Source: an uncultured Balneola sp.
GTDB taxonomy: Bacteria; Bacteroidota; Rhodothermia; Balneolales; Balneolaceae
Length of the DNA: 64,000 nt
Assembly: GCA_913058495.1 (NCBI GenBank)
Contig: CAJXQC010000016.1
Location: 1 to 64,000, forward strand
Direction of reading: 5' to 3'
Part shown: positions 1 to 8,729 of the stretch, in pieces
Layout of the letters: every line of letters starts with the position of its first letter
How positions within the stretch are numbered: the first letter of the stretch is position 1
The notes under the pieces: generated by a model
Database searches by the model: none
Told to the model about the DNA's origin: nothing
What the model saw: only the letters and a program-made list of their open reading frames with translations
Made by a program: the position numbers and the translations under genes

Positions 1-56
1 TGCTTCGCAGACGCATCCGGATCACGCTCTCTTCTCCGTCTTAAATACTAAGGGCG
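1..56. repeat. Dispersed intergenic repeat, end fragment
   Basis: This stretch is almost identical to 31806-31860 on the same strand. Its last 37 bases match, in inverted orientation, the start of a third copy at 6121-6157. It is non-coding and lies downstream of the DUF1460 gene. The window starts inside the repeat, so its full extent cannot be seen. Confidence 0.75.
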
Positions 57-130
57 AAAGTTTTATTTAACTTTTAAACAAAGCCCATCAACGAAATAAT
101 AGATTATCGGATTTGTAAAATGATAAATAA

Positions 131-1009
131 TCAAATCTCAACAGGTCTTGCGATCATGATCCCGGTATTTTTGGACTCAGGCTTCAGGAATGAAGAAATG
201 GGCTCGTCTGATATTTCAACTTTAAGCTTGGATTGTGATGCATGTAGCAGATGTAATTTTCCGTCTTGCTCAACCAAAACTCCTACATGAGCGACATCAA
301 GTCCGTTAATACTTGTGGTAAGTCCGATTATGTCTCCCTCTTTTAGAAGATGTTCATATTCAGCAATATTTTCTTTCGGAATAAAGAAATAACTTTTTTC
401 ATTGATCTCTTTTTCCTGCTGCTCGATCACAGAAACATAATCCGGATTATTTTTAAGATGCTTGTAGCTGTCCGGGTTATTACTCATGAAACTCACTTTA
501 TTTGGAAATGGATTTCCGAAACTGTCAGCGGGAGTTGTTACTAAATCATTTTCTTTGTTGTTGTAGATCCAGTCACTGAAGTAATGCAATCTGGATGGAT
601 ATTCATCTCGATTTCCGTCTCTGTATCGGATCTTTTCGATTTCTTTAGCAAATTGTTCAAATGATTGGTTTTCAGATTTGATGGTTCTCGCTAAAGCCAG
701 AAGGTTTTCAGCATAAGTAGTACAATCTAATTCCCTAAGATTCACGATAAGTTTTTCTTCCTCATTTACTTCCAGAGTATGAGCAACATATTCTTGTCCA
801 AGAAAATATTTACCGAGCTCAGGGATAAGAGTGGCGATTGGTTTGTCAGATTCATCTTTGTACTTATTCAGAATATCAGCAAAGATCTCAGCATCTTTTT
901 CAGTGTAACTGATTTCAGTAGTGGGCGATGAAGTTTCGGCTTTCTGATTCTGAGCACAGGCTTGAATCAGAAAAAATAGGCTGAATAAAAAGAGAAATTG
1001 CTTTTTCAT
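131..1009 (-). CDS. DUF1460 family lipoprotein, putative peptidoglycan amidase
   Basis: A lipoprotein of 292 residues: the signal peptide ends in LIQAC, with the lipidated Cys at 18. The LDCTTY motif (Cys96), the RLHYFSDW motif (about 140-147) and an AHVGVLV segment (His241) fit the DUF1460 fold. That fold is related to NlpC/P60 cysteine peptidases, with Cys and His as the likely catalytic pair. Members are thought to cut amide bonds in peptidoglycan fragments, so this protein probably works in the periplasm. The family call rests on motifs and length; the substrate is inferred. Confidence 0.82.
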   Translation of the reverse strand: MKKQFLFLFSLFFLIQACAQNQKAETSSPTTEISYTEKDAEIFADILNKYKDESDKPIATLIPELGKYFLGQEYVAHTLEVNEEEKLIVNLRELDCTTYAENLLALARTIKSENQSFEQFAKEIEKIRYRDGNRDEYPSRLHYFSDWIYNNKENDLVTTPADSFGNPFPNKVSFMSNNPDSYKHLKNNPDYVSVIEQQEKEINEKSYFFIPKENIAEYEHLLKEGDIIGLTTSINGLDVAHVGVLVEQDGKLHLLHASQSKLKVEISDEPISSFLKPESKNTGIMIARPVEI

Positions 1010-1034
1010 GATTGAATGATATTAAAATTATAGA

Positions 1035-2381
1035 TCAGAATAAATTTTTGACCTTTTGAGCAAACGCTTTTGCTTCCTCGGGCGATTTTCCTTCCGTATA
1101 AATTCTGATAATAGGCTCTGTGTTCGATTTCCTTAAATGAACCCAACCTTCTTCAAAATCTATTTTCACTCCGTCGACTGTATTCGGGTTCAAATCAGCA
1201 TAATGATCTTTTACCAATTCGAGAACTTCGTCCGCTTCTTTTCCAAGCTCGTCTAGTTGAATCTTACTTTTGCTCATGAAATAATTAGGGTAAGAAGCCC
1301 GAAGCTCTGATGAACTAACTTTCTTTTCAGCTAAATGTTGCAGAACACAGGCAATTCCCACCAACGCATCCCGTCCGTAATGCAGATCAGGAACGATGAT
1401 CCCACCGCTTCCTTCCCCGCCAACAACAGCATCAACTTCCTGCATTTTCTTAACCACATTGATCTCTCCAACTGCAGATCGATGACATTTTCCACCGTGC
1501 TTTTCGGTGATATCATCAGCAACTCTGGAAGAAGATAAATTGGTAGCTGAATCCCCGGATTTTTTTCCAAGAATAAAGTCGAATACCGTTGCTTGAGTAT
1601 ATTCTTCTCCAAATAAAGTTCCGGTATTATCAACCAAAGCAAGACGATCAGCATCCGGATCAGTAACCACTCCAATGTCAGCATTTGAGCTTTTTACCAG
1701 ATCACAAATTTCGGTTAAATGCTCAGGAAGTGGTTCCGGGTTATGTGGGAAAAGTCCGTTTGGAGTACAGTGAATAGTATGAACTGTTTGAACTCCAAGT
1801 TTCTCCAGAAGCAGAGGAACTCCAACTGATCCGGCGCCATTTACAGCATCAACGGCAACAGAAAGCTTTGCAGAGCGAATGATCTCAGGATCGATATAAT
1901 TCAGCTTCAGAATTTCTTCAATATGATACTCAAGCAAATCATTGTCTTCTGAAATGCTTCCGATCTCATCATACATTTTATAATTGAATTCACCGGAATC
2001 TGAAATAGCGATCATTTCTTTTCCTTCAGAAGCTGTCATAAACTCACTGGTTCCGTTCAGCAACTTTAAGGCATTCCATTGAGCCGGATTATGGCTGGCA
2101 GAAATGATAATCCCTCCATCTGCATTATGACGCAAAACACCCATTGCAACCGTTGGTGTTGGAACAATTCCAACTTTGATCACATCACAACCAACACTTG
2201 CCAGCGTTGAAGCCACAATGTCTTCACAAATTTGGCCGGTTACGCGGGAATCTCGCCCGAGAACAACCGTTCCACCTTTTAGCCAGGTTCCGTAAGCCGC
2301 TGTAAAACGGGCTAAATTTTCAGGGGTGAGGTCAGTTCCAAAAACGCCCCGAATTCCGGAGACAGATATCATTAATGCCAT
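1035..2381 (-). CDS. glmM: Phosphohexomutase, probably phosphoglucosamine mutase
   Basis: A protein of 448 residues in the alpha-D-phosphohexomutase family. The phosphoserine loop SASHNP is at 94-99 (Ser96), the metal-binding loop DPDADR at 241-246, a sugar loop GEGSGG near 324 and the phosphate-binding segment RKSNTEP near the C-terminus. Length and loop sequences fit GlmM (glucosamine-6-P to glucosamine-1-P, for UDP-GlcNAc), although phosphomannomutases of this lineage look very similar. It ends a minus-strand run with the SGNH hydrolase and the cobalamin adenosyltransferase; only 4 bases separate it from the SGNH gene. The product would also supply UDP-GlcNAc for the sugar locus at the far end of the window. 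Confidence 0.85.
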   Translation of the reverse strand: MALMISVSGIRGVFGTDLTPENLARFTAAYGTWLKGGTVVLGRDSRVTGQICEDIVASTLASVGCDVIKVGIVPTPTVAMGVLRHNADGGIIISASHNPAQWNALKLLNGTSEFMTASEGKEMIAISDSGEFNYKMYDEIGSISEDNDLLEYHIEEILKLNYIDPEIIRSAKLSVAVDAVNGAGSVGVPLLLEKLGVQTVHTIHCTPNGLFPHNPEPLPEHLTEICDLVKSSNADIGVVTDPDADRLALVDNTGTLFGEEYTQATVFDFILGKKSGDSATNLSSSRVADDITEKHGGKCHRSAVGEINVVKKMQEVDAVVGGEGSGGIIVPDLHYGRDALVGIACVLQHLAEKKVSSSELRASYPNYFMSKSKIQLDELGKEADEVLELVKDHYADLNPNTVDGVKIDFEEGWVHLRKSNTEPIIRIYTEGKSPEEAKAFAQKVKNLF

Positions 2382-2385
2382 TGTA

Positions 2386-4395
2386 TTATTTTCTTGATTG
2401 AATAATTTGTTCTAATTGGATCATCCAGCCACGTAATCCCGGGAAATTGGGACTCAGTTGCTGAACTTTTTGTGCTGTTTCCATTGCTTTTTCAAATTGT
2501 TGATTCGTTCCATATGCACCGGATAAATTAAATAAAGCCTGTGGATCTCTCGGGTTTATAGCCACGGATTCTTCTAACAGTTGAATTGCCGTTTTGGCAT
2601 TTCCTCTGTTTAACTCAATTGCACCCAGCATTTTGGTAATGAAAGGTTCTTCTGTATTGATGGAATAAGCTTTTCGTAGCAATGGTTCTGCTTCGTCAAA
2701 CTCATTGCGATCTAAATGAAGTCGTGCAGCAAAAACATATGGAGAATCATTCCAGGGCTGGTTTCTTATCAGTCCGTAATATTCTCCAAGAGCAAGATCA
2801 ATTTGTCCCGAACTCTCGTAATAATTGGCAACTTCCACTTTAGCTCGATCCCAACCTAGGTTTTCATGAACCGAAGCATAAGCTAAGCTGTCTACAAAGT
2901 CAGTAAATGAATAAGAAAGCTGGTATGGAGTTGGCTTTGGTCCCTGAACAAACGGAAAACCCTGCTTCAAAGTAGAAATTCGGTGCCATTGAACTCTGTG
3001 ATCAAAATAAGTGAGATGCATTTCATTGAAATAGTTATTCCAGTCTTCTTTTCGGATTTCACTTCTTGTTATACCTCTTTTTTCCAGATCATTCAAAATA
3101 ACTTCAGAAAATGTCTGTCCGATCAAAAAATACCCCTGTTGATTGGGATGAAGATGTTCCAGCATCAGATCAAAGCCGATCAAACCTTCTTCAGAGTTTT
3201 CTTCAAAAGCTTCGTGAACGGGAACGTATGTTGTAAGAGTATTTTTGTCAGCTTGATCTTTTATGATCTCATTTATTTCAGAAGGTGCTCTGAATTTTAG
3301 TCCATCCAGATCTTTGGCAAGATTGAACTTTTCCTTTGCAGTGCCAAAGTCATCAATTCCTAGGGCATTTTGAGCTTCCCAGTATGTGGCAAGAGCGGAA
3401 GGTTGTTCTCCATCTGTTATATCAACAAACGGTTCCTGATCTTTAACGTTGCTGGCAACACTGCCTATAAAAACAGGAATTCTTTCTTCTTCAAAAGTCT
3501 CGATAATAGTTGAAATATTGCTTTCAAACTGGATCATAGCGAGTTCGTATTTCGGGCTGTCTAATTCGATAGACCGTGAATCAACGATTCTCTCCATGAG
3601 AGTCCCGCTTTCTTTAACCTCTTTGTCTGAAAAGGTAGAAGCGAACCATTTACCCGTATCCACAATAATAGTTCTGAGAAACAGAAAGGTTTTGAATCGC
3701 TGAAGTTTTAGATAGAATCGAACAAATCCCGGAAATGCTCCCAGATTTTCATTTGAACCAACTCCAAGTGCACCGTAAAACTCATTATGTCCGGCATAGA
3801 TCATAACAGCATCCGGTTTATGCTCGATGATCTCATCCAATTGATCGTACAAGGTATAAGTGTTGATCGCTGAAATCCCGACGTTCACGACTTCTACGTT
3901 TTTATCGGGCATGGCATCTTGTAAAACATCATCTACCACACGAGAAAATGTACCATTAAATCCATAAGGATATCCGGCTGCCGTTGAGCCACCCATAGCA
4001 AAAACTCTGTAGCTGTCTTTCGGTTTTTCAGCTAAGAAAACATCTATAGAAGGACTTGGAATTACGTTTGTATAGAAGAAATATCTGGAGGCAAAGTTCG
4101 GGTTTGGAATGCGATATTCATCCGTAGTAATATTCGGATCTATGAACAGATCGGTATTGCCTAAATAATTGGTGCTTCTCAGAATCAATTCAACAACCAA
4201 AAAAAACAAAAAAGGAATGGAAATAGTGATCCCGTAAAACAGCACTTTCTTTTTTAGCGGAAGTGGTTCTTTAAACTCATCGATATATGCCTGTACTTTC
4301 GTTTCCTCGAGATTCAGATCCGAAGCTATTTTCTTGGCATTCTTCTTTTTGCTGTTCTTTTTTATGTAAGACTTCTGCTTGTTACTTAGAGCCAT
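2386..4395 (-). CDS. Membrane-anchored SGNH/GDSL hydrolase with C-terminal TPRs
   Basis: A 669-residue protein. The N-terminus (1-50) is Lys-rich and probably cytoplasmic. One membrane helix follows at about 51-72, then an SGNH hydrolase domain: nucleophile in GGSTAAGYPYG (Ser137), block III Asn in AGHNEFYG (Asn204) and a DxxxEHLHP catalytic His near 400. From about 540 onward there are tetratricopeptide-like repeats. Such proteins act as esterases or acyltransferases on cell-surface glycans or lipids; the substrate here is unknown. It is only 3 bases from the cobalamin adenosyltransferase upstream and 4 bases from glmM downstream, so the three are probably cotranscribed. Confidence 0.78.
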   Translation of the reverse strand: MALSNKQKSYIKKNSKKKNAKKIASDLNLEETKVQAYIDEFKEPLPLKKKVLFYGITISIPFLFFLVVELILRSTNYLGNTDLFIDPNITTDEYRIPNPNFASRYFFYTNVIPSPSIDVFLAEKPKDSYRVFAMGGSTAAGYPYGFNGTFSRVVDDVLQDAMPDKNVEVVNVGISAINTYTLYDQLDEIIEHKPDAVMIYAGHNEFYGALGVGSNENLGAFPGFVRFYLKLQRFKTFLFLRTIIVDTGKWFASTFSDKEVKESGTLMERIVDSRSIELDSPKYELAMIQFESNISTIIETFEEERIPVFIGSVASNVKDQEPFVDITDGEQPSALATYWEAQNALGIDDFGTAKEKFNLAKDLDGLKFRAPSEINEIIKDQADKNTLTTYVPVHEAFEENSEEGLIGFDLMLEHLHPNQQGYFLIGQTFSEVILNDLEKRGITRSEIRKEDWNNYFNEMHLTYFDHRVQWHRISTLKQGFPFVQGPKPTPYQLSYSFTDFVDSLAYASVHENLGWDRAKVEVANYYESSGQIDLALGEYYGLIRNQPWNDSPYVFAARLHLDRNEFDEAEPLLRKAYSINTEEPFITKMLGAIELNRGNAKTAIQLLEESVAINPRDPQALFNLSGAYGTNQQFEKAMETAQKVQQLSPNFPGLRGWMIQLEQIIQSRK

Positions 4396-4398
4396 AGA

Positions 4399-4944
4399 TC
4401 AGGAATTTGGCAACCACTTTGTTTCTTCATTTCCGGATTGTTTGTTCTCAAATCGGGCAAGGACGAACAGGAAATCAGAAAGTCGGTTCAGATATTTTAT
4501 AGCTTCTTCAGAGATTTCATCTTCTTTTGAACATTCTACTGCTAATCGTTCAGCTCTTCGGCACACTGTTCTGCCGACATGAAGATTTGCACCGGCCGGT
4601 GATCCTCCAGGAAGAATGAAGCTCGTCAAAGGTTCGAGATGCTCCTCAAGTTCGTCAATAGCTTGCTCCAGAAAAGTGATCTCAGATTCCTGAATACGAT
4701 CGATCTTTATCTTTTTTGAAGGAGGAGTAGCCAGATCAGAACCCAGTACAAAAAGCTGCTTCTGAATTTCATCCAAAAGTTCTTTTGAGCGAGCATGAAC
4801 TCCGTGTGATAAAGAAACTCCGATAACGGAGTTCAATTCATCCACAGTACCGTATGCTTCTATTCGTAACGAGCTTTTGGAAACTCTTTGTCCGCCAAAC
4901 AAAGAGGTGTCGCCCGCATCACCTTTTTTTGTGTATATCTTCAT
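4399..4944 (-). CDS. Cob(I)yrinic acid a,c-diamide adenosyltransferase, PduO type
   Basis: 181 residues. The N-terminal KIYTKKGDAGDTSLFGG segment is the ATP-binding signature of PduO-type adenosyltransferases, followed by YGTVDELNS and the conserved RAERL helix around residue 150. The enzyme transfers the adenosyl group of ATP to cob(I)alamin, giving coenzyme B12 in the cytoplasm. No cobalamin riboswitch or B12-dependent enzyme is visible nearby, so it probably serves enzymes elsewhere, for example methylmalonyl-CoA mutase. It appears to be the first gene of the run that ends with glmM. Confidence 0.92.
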   Translation of the reverse strand: MKIYTKKGDAGDTSLFGGQRVSKSSLRIEAYGTVDELNSVIGVSLSHGVHARSKELLDEIQKQLFVLGSDLATPPSKKIKIDRIQESEITFLEQAIDELEEHLEPLTSFILPGGSPAGANLHVGRTVCRRAERLAVECSKEDEISEEAIKYLNRLSDFLFVLARFENKQSGNEETKWLPNS

Positions 4945-5069
4945 AAATAATCTTTAGCTGAAAATAGCTCTTTAAACATAAACATTCTGATTCAGCTTTA
5001 ATAGATTTTGATGGTTCTTAATTAATGAGATTGCTACCATTCAGGGAAGAAATTTTAGCGCATATATAC

Positions 5070-5825
5070 ATGAGAAAAATATTCCTTTTAGTTCTGTTTG
5101 TTTTTACCCCGATTATTAATGCTTTTGGCTTTCAATCTGATGAGGTTGAATCCGGAGTGGATGTGCTCTCAAAGATGTACGAAGAGTACAAGGGAAAGTG
5201 GTATACGAACTTTACATTTACTCAAGAGACGATCTTCTATGGACAAAACGATGAAGTAGTAAGAACCCAAATGTGGTACGAAGCTATGAGTCTTCCGGGG
5301 AAACTTGCAATTAAATTCGATGAGAAGAATTCAAATAACGGCATTCTCTTTAATGACGGAGTTCAGTACGGATTTGTGAACGGAGAGAAGATTCAGGAAT
5401 TCCCGAGAGTGCACGATCTGCTTGTTTTGGGCTTTGATGTATATCATCAATCGGTAGACAGCACAGCTAACCAACTTTCAGGAATTGGCTACGACCTTGA
5501 AAAAGTGTACATGGATGAGTGGCAGGGCAGAGATGTTTATGTAATCGGAGTGGATGAAGCAGATTCAACCAAACCGCAGTTTTGGATCGATGCTGAACGG
5601 CTGGTATTTGTGCGGAATATCACGGTTGGAAGAGCAAATACTCTTCAGGAAGTGCAATTCAACAACTATGAAAGACTGGGCGGAGGCTGGGTTGCTCCCG
5701 AAGTGATCTTTAAAGCCAATGGAATGCTTGGTTTAGTAGAAAAATATACCGAAATGAAAATTCCAGATTCGATCAATTCAGATATTTTTGATCCGGAGAA
5801 ATTTGTAGAGGTGGCGTGGGAGTGA
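5070..5825 (+). CDS. lolA: LolA-like outer-membrane lipoprotein carrier
   Basis: The ATG at 5070 gives 251 residues starting with MRKIFLLVLF and a signal peptide that ends around NAFGFQ. An in-frame start 45 bases upstream would spoil this signal peptide. The mature part has the LolA-type half-barrel pattern: a KWYTNFTFTQE strand, GILFNDG, and late strands carrying PQFWIDAERL. LolA carries lipoproteins across the periplasm from LolCDE to the outer membrane. Sequence identity within the family is low, so the call rests on fold pattern, length and signal peptide. The last codons overlap the next reading frame. Confidence 0.75.
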   Translation: MRKIFLLVLFVFTPIINAFGFQSDEVESGVDVLSKMYEEYKGKWYTNFTFTQETIFYGQNDEVVRTQMWYEAMSLPGKLAIKFDEKNSNNGILFNDGVQYGFVNGEKIQEFPRVHDLLVLGFDVYHQSVDSTANQLSGIGYDLEKVYMDEWQGRDVYVIGVDEADSTKPQFWIDAERLVFVRNITVGRANTLQEVQFNNYERLGGGWVAPEVIFKANGMLGLVEKYTEMKIPDSINSDIFDPEKFVEVAWE

Positions 5826-6055
5826 GAAACGATAGGGAAAAAGAGATTTTAAATTTCTTGGATATGTTAAGAACTGACATGGGATTTATGATATATCAAG
5901 AAGAAGAAGAAAGGATGACAAGTAATGAAAATTGGCTTGCAAACAATTTTGTTCAAGCTATTTTTGAATTGGAAGAACTTGACCCGGAGTATAACCTCAA
6001 ATTATTTAGACAGGTTATGAAAAAATTTGTAGATAGATTTGGGAACGAGCTATAG
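5822..6055 (+). CDS. Small hypothetical protein overlapping lolA
   Basis: A short acidic protein of about 77 residues starting at a GTG that overlaps the lolA stop (GTGA); another in-frame GTG lies 6 bases upstream. It has no signal peptide or membrane segment and reads as helical, with many Glu and an FRQVMKKFVDRF stretch near the C-terminus. I do not recognise a family. Overlapping the lolA stop suggests translational coupling. The codon usage looks like a real gene, but it could be a chance frame. Confidence 0.45.
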   Translation: MRNDREKEILNFLDMLRTDMGFMIYQEEEERMTSNENWLANNFVQAIFELEELDPEYNLKLFRQVMKKFVDRFGNEL

Positions 6056-6120
6056 GACGTCATCCTTGTAGATGTCAGTTAATTCGTTGATAGTCTAATA
6101 GTCATAGTTCTAGAAACATT

Positions 6121-6236
6121 CGCCCTTAGTATTCAAGACGGAAAAGAGAGCATGATTCAGCACAGGATCAGTGAACCCGTCTTAAATACTTCGGCTTGAT
6201 CTTTTGCTACTTTTGTATCAAGACAAAAGTAGGTAC
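6121..6236. repeat. Dispersed repeat, inverted copy of 31650-31860
   Basis: Bases 6157-6236 are the reverse complement of about 31650-31740, with near-identity over the core GATCAAGCCGAAGTATTTAA and an internal difference where 31670-31690 carries a CCCGTTCGAACGGG palindrome. Bases 6121-6157 match the inverted ends of the copies at 1-56 and 31806-31860. The unit is non-coding. Confidence 0.75.
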
Positions 6237-6534
6237 CCTTGTGCTAAGTTAATCCTTTAGGTTTTGCTAATGTTGATCCAAGAATGAAAACCTTTATCCG
6301 ATCGGACTCGCCAAAGGCATCCCTTCGGGAAAAGTCCTCTCTGGTAAACTTGATAGAATTATAACTCGTAATGAATTAGTTTTACAAGCAAGGGATTTAT
6401 CCGCAGTTAAACTAAAAGCCATTTCGTAAGATCCTGAAATAAATTCAGGATGACCTGTCTCTTAAATCGGAATAAGACGAATCTAGAACCCAGATTAATT
6501 TGGTACACAAGCAGGGAATTTAACTTTGCTTTTA

Positions 6535-6576
6535 AAATACAGTAGGGGCGCATGGCCATGCGCCCCTACTGTATTT
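6535..6576. repeat. 42-bp perfect palindrome (REP-like)
   Basis: The sequence from AAATAC through AGTAGGGGCGCATGG to its mirror GTATTT reads the same on both strands over 42 bases. It belongs to the same family as the palindromes at 13285-13320 and 14271-14309, which share a GTAAGGGCGTAT arm. It sits 6 bases from the stop of the radical SAM gene, so it could also end transcription on that strand. Confidence 0.8.
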
Positions 6577-6581
6577 AATTA

Positions 6582-7565
6582 TCAAGCCGAACAACTAGCT
6601 CCACCCAATACACAAAATTGAGCGCAGTAAGGATGATTTAGATAAACCTTTTGGAAAGATTCCTTCAGCGTGGTTCCAAGCTCAAACTGCTCATCGTAAG
6701 CAATTAAAGTACATGGAAGCACAACCGGAGTATCCGTTCCTTTGCGTTTTACCACCATGCGTTCCGTTGCACACATTTGATCAGCAGCTTTGATATTCAG
6801 AATATCCCAGCAATCTGTAGTGATTTCGGGAACATCCTGATCGGTAGTCATTTCCGGGAAGATCACAATGTTTTCACCGCCCGTTACTGTTATTCCAACT
6901 TCATATTCATCCAAAATAGACTGATAACCTTGTAAAGCTTCATCTCTGGATTCATTTTCTAAAGAACGTCCGGCAACAGCAAGATTAAAATCCATTTTTG
7001 AAAGGGTGTTCATTGTTGTCAGCGTTCTATTGAAAGTCTTTGGACCTCTTTCACGTTCATGAACAGATTCCGTATGGTGATCTAAAGAAATACGAAGCGT
7101 TAATTTTCCGGGATATTTCTTATTCAGCACATCCAGTTCATCGAAATGTTTATCAATTGCGCGGTACGCATTGGTGAGAACTAACACATTAAATCCACGT
7201 TCCAAACATAAGTCCAGGATCGGAACCATATCTTTATTCAGAAAGGGTTCACCGCCTGTGAACGAGATCTGTTTTGTACTTAGTTCAAGATCACGAATTT
7301 CATCCAGATAGGTTTTTACTTCATCCGTTGTGATGTATAATAACTCATCGTTGGTTGGAGAAGATTCGATATAACAGTTTTTGCATTGTAGGTTACATCG
7401 GGTTCCCGTATTAAACCAAAGTGTATCCAGATTGGTCAACTCAACATAAGCGCGATCGTCACCTTTGCCCGTAGTTGTTGGTTCTCTGAATTTCCCTTTG
7501 TAGTGAAAATTCTGTTTTATTTCCTGTTCTTTAAGAGATTTCGTTTTCAAATCTTTTAGCAGCAT
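6582..7565 (-). CDS. Radical SAM protein paired with ArsM, ArsS-like
   Basis: 327 residues. The radical SAM cluster motif is CNLQCKNC (Cys57, 61, 64), followed by FTGGEPF at about 102-108. The C-terminus has three more cysteines, CAQFC and GGASC (314, 318, 325), which could bind a second iron-sulfur cluster or the substrate. The ATG overlaps the end of the arsenite methyltransferase gene by 10 bases, so the two are translationally coupled. In arsenosugar synthesis, ArsS is a radical SAM enzyme that attaches a deoxyadenosyl group to methylated arsenic. This protein does not show the ArsS N-terminal pattern I would expect, so the shared role is inferred from its neighbour. Confidence 0.72.
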   Translation of the reverse strand: MLLKDLKTKSLKEQEIKQNFHYKGKFREPTTTGKGDDRAYVELTNLDTLWFNTGTRCNLQCKNCYIESSPTNDELLYITTDEVKTYLDEIRDLELSTKQISFTGGEPFLNKDMVPILDLCLERGFNVLVLTNAYRAIDKHFDELDVLNKKYPGKLTLRISLDHHTESVHERERGPKTFNRTLTTMNTLSKMDFNLAVAGRSLENESRDEALQGYQSILDEYEVGITVTGGENIVIFPEMTTDQDVPEITTDCWDILNIKAADQMCATERMVVKRKGTDTPVVLPCTLIAYDEQFELGTTLKESFQKVYLNHPYCAQFCVLGGASCSA

Positions 7566-8611
7566 GGAGCAGCCTCGTCTGAATTAGTATTTTCTGTGTT
7601 GAAGGGGGCACTTCCACCACAACCTTCAAAAATTCCATAATGGGTGGAAAAGTCACCCCAAAAATCAAAATGTTCTTTAAATCGAGTGTCGTGAAGCATC
7701 ATATATGTATTTCCGCAAACTGTTTTAATACGTCCGGCTTCAAACAAGTGATGATCATCCAGTTCAAAAGCATCTTTGTTATGATCGATGGTTCCTTTGT
7801 AGCGAACTGCCTGACCATAGTCTTCGCAATCACTTTCCAATTTTGGTAATTTCATTAAGCGATAGGTAACGGAGTAGAAATTGATATTCCCTACCTTTTC
7901 CATAAGCTCTTCATCTTCGATGGTAATTCTGTTGGAACTCACTGTGCGGGGATCCAAAAAACCGACATCTTTTGAAATGGTTAAAAAGTCGTTCCAATAG
8001 AGTGCACCACTCAAGCATTCTCCGTATAAAACAGGGTCATCAACAAGATCCTGAGGGACTCTTCGATCAGAGTAAACGTCACTGAAATAGATCTCGCCGC
8101 CTTCTTTCAATAAGTCATAAGCGCCCTGAAGAACTGCTTTTTTATCCGTAGCCAGATTTATTACACAGTTAGAAATGATCAGATCAAGAGATTCTTTTTC
8201 AATATCAAGTTTTCCGAGTTCTTCGATGTTTCCTTTCTGGAACTCAACATTAGCAAACCCGAACTTTTCTGCATGAAAGTCTTTGTGAGCATCAGCTACT
8301 TTTAACTGCTCATCAGTCATATCCACACCGATAACATGGCCATCCTTCCCAACCAATTTGCTCGCTACATAACAATCTCTTCCGGAACCGGATCCTAAAT
8401 CCAGAACTCTTAAACCTTCAAGGTTAGTAGGAATAGTAAGACCACATCCGTAGTATTTTGACATGGTTTCATCATGCAACTGGCTTAAAATATCCTTGAT
8501 ATGTCTTGGGTACTCTATATCGGTACAGCAGGCATTGGTTTTTAGGTCGTCAGATGTCTGCAGAGTTTCCCCGTAATAGGATGAGACCTGATCGTGAATG
8601 TTGTTTTTCAT
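7556..8611 (-). CDS. arsM: Arsenite S-adenosylmethionine methyltransferase with C-terminal extension
   Basis: 351 residues. The SAM-binding Rossmann motif is VLDLGSGSGRDC (69-80). Conserved arsenic-binding cysteines are recognisable: CC at 28-29, YYGCG (Cys56), SNCVINL (Cys149) and YGECLSGALYW (Cys199). It should methylate As(III) stepwise in the cytoplasm. About 90 residues follow the core fold, ending in CGGS and a terminal CC that might deliver arsenic. It is the first gene of a two-gene unit with the overlapping radical SAM gene. A 12-bp palindrome at 8684-8695 lies upstream and might be an operator, but no arsR gene is nearby. Confidence 0.9.
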   Translation of the reverse strand: MKNNIHDQVSSYYGETLQTSDDLKTNACCTDIEYPRHIKDILSQLHDETMSKYYGCGLTIPTNLEGLRVLDLGSGSGRDCYVASKLVGKDGHVIGVDMTDEQLKVADAHKDFHAEKFGFANVEFQKGNIEELGKLDIEKESLDLIISNCVINLATDKKAVLQGAYDLLKEGGEIYFSDVYSDRRVPQDLVDDPVLYGECLSGALYWNDFLTISKDVGFLDPRTVSSNRITIEDEELMEKVGNINFYSVTYRLMKLPKLESDCEDYGQAVRYKGTIDHNKDAFELDDHHLFEAGRIKTVCGNTYMMLHDTRFKEHFDFWGDFSTHYGIFEGCGGSAPFNTENTNSDEAAPCC

Positions 8612-8729
8612 AGTTAGATATTTGATTGTCTGATCTTCAAAATGAATTCTGACGAAGATACTTAATTAAAAGAACGTAACAACTCCGAATTCGGATTGGT
8701 ACTTATCAGAATTAGTATACTTGAAATCA

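Larger units (their letters stand above)
6056..6581. other. Intergenic block of dispersed repeats, no gene
   Basis: These 526 bases hold no convincing gene. From 6121 to about 6236 they carry a copy of a dispersed repeat, including a perfect hairpin of CTACTTTTGT against ACAAAAGTAG at about 6207-6232. The stretch at 6430-6455 has a short hairpin around ATCCTGAA and TTCAGGAT. A perfect palindrome closes the block at 6535-6576. The area lies between convergent genes, where such repeats tend to collect. Confidence 0.7.

Noticed and set aside
8684-8695. Palindrome TCCGAATTCGGA upstream of arsM as an ArsR operator
   Set aside because: Symmetric, but it does not resemble a known ArsR site and no arsR gene is nearby; kept only as a note.
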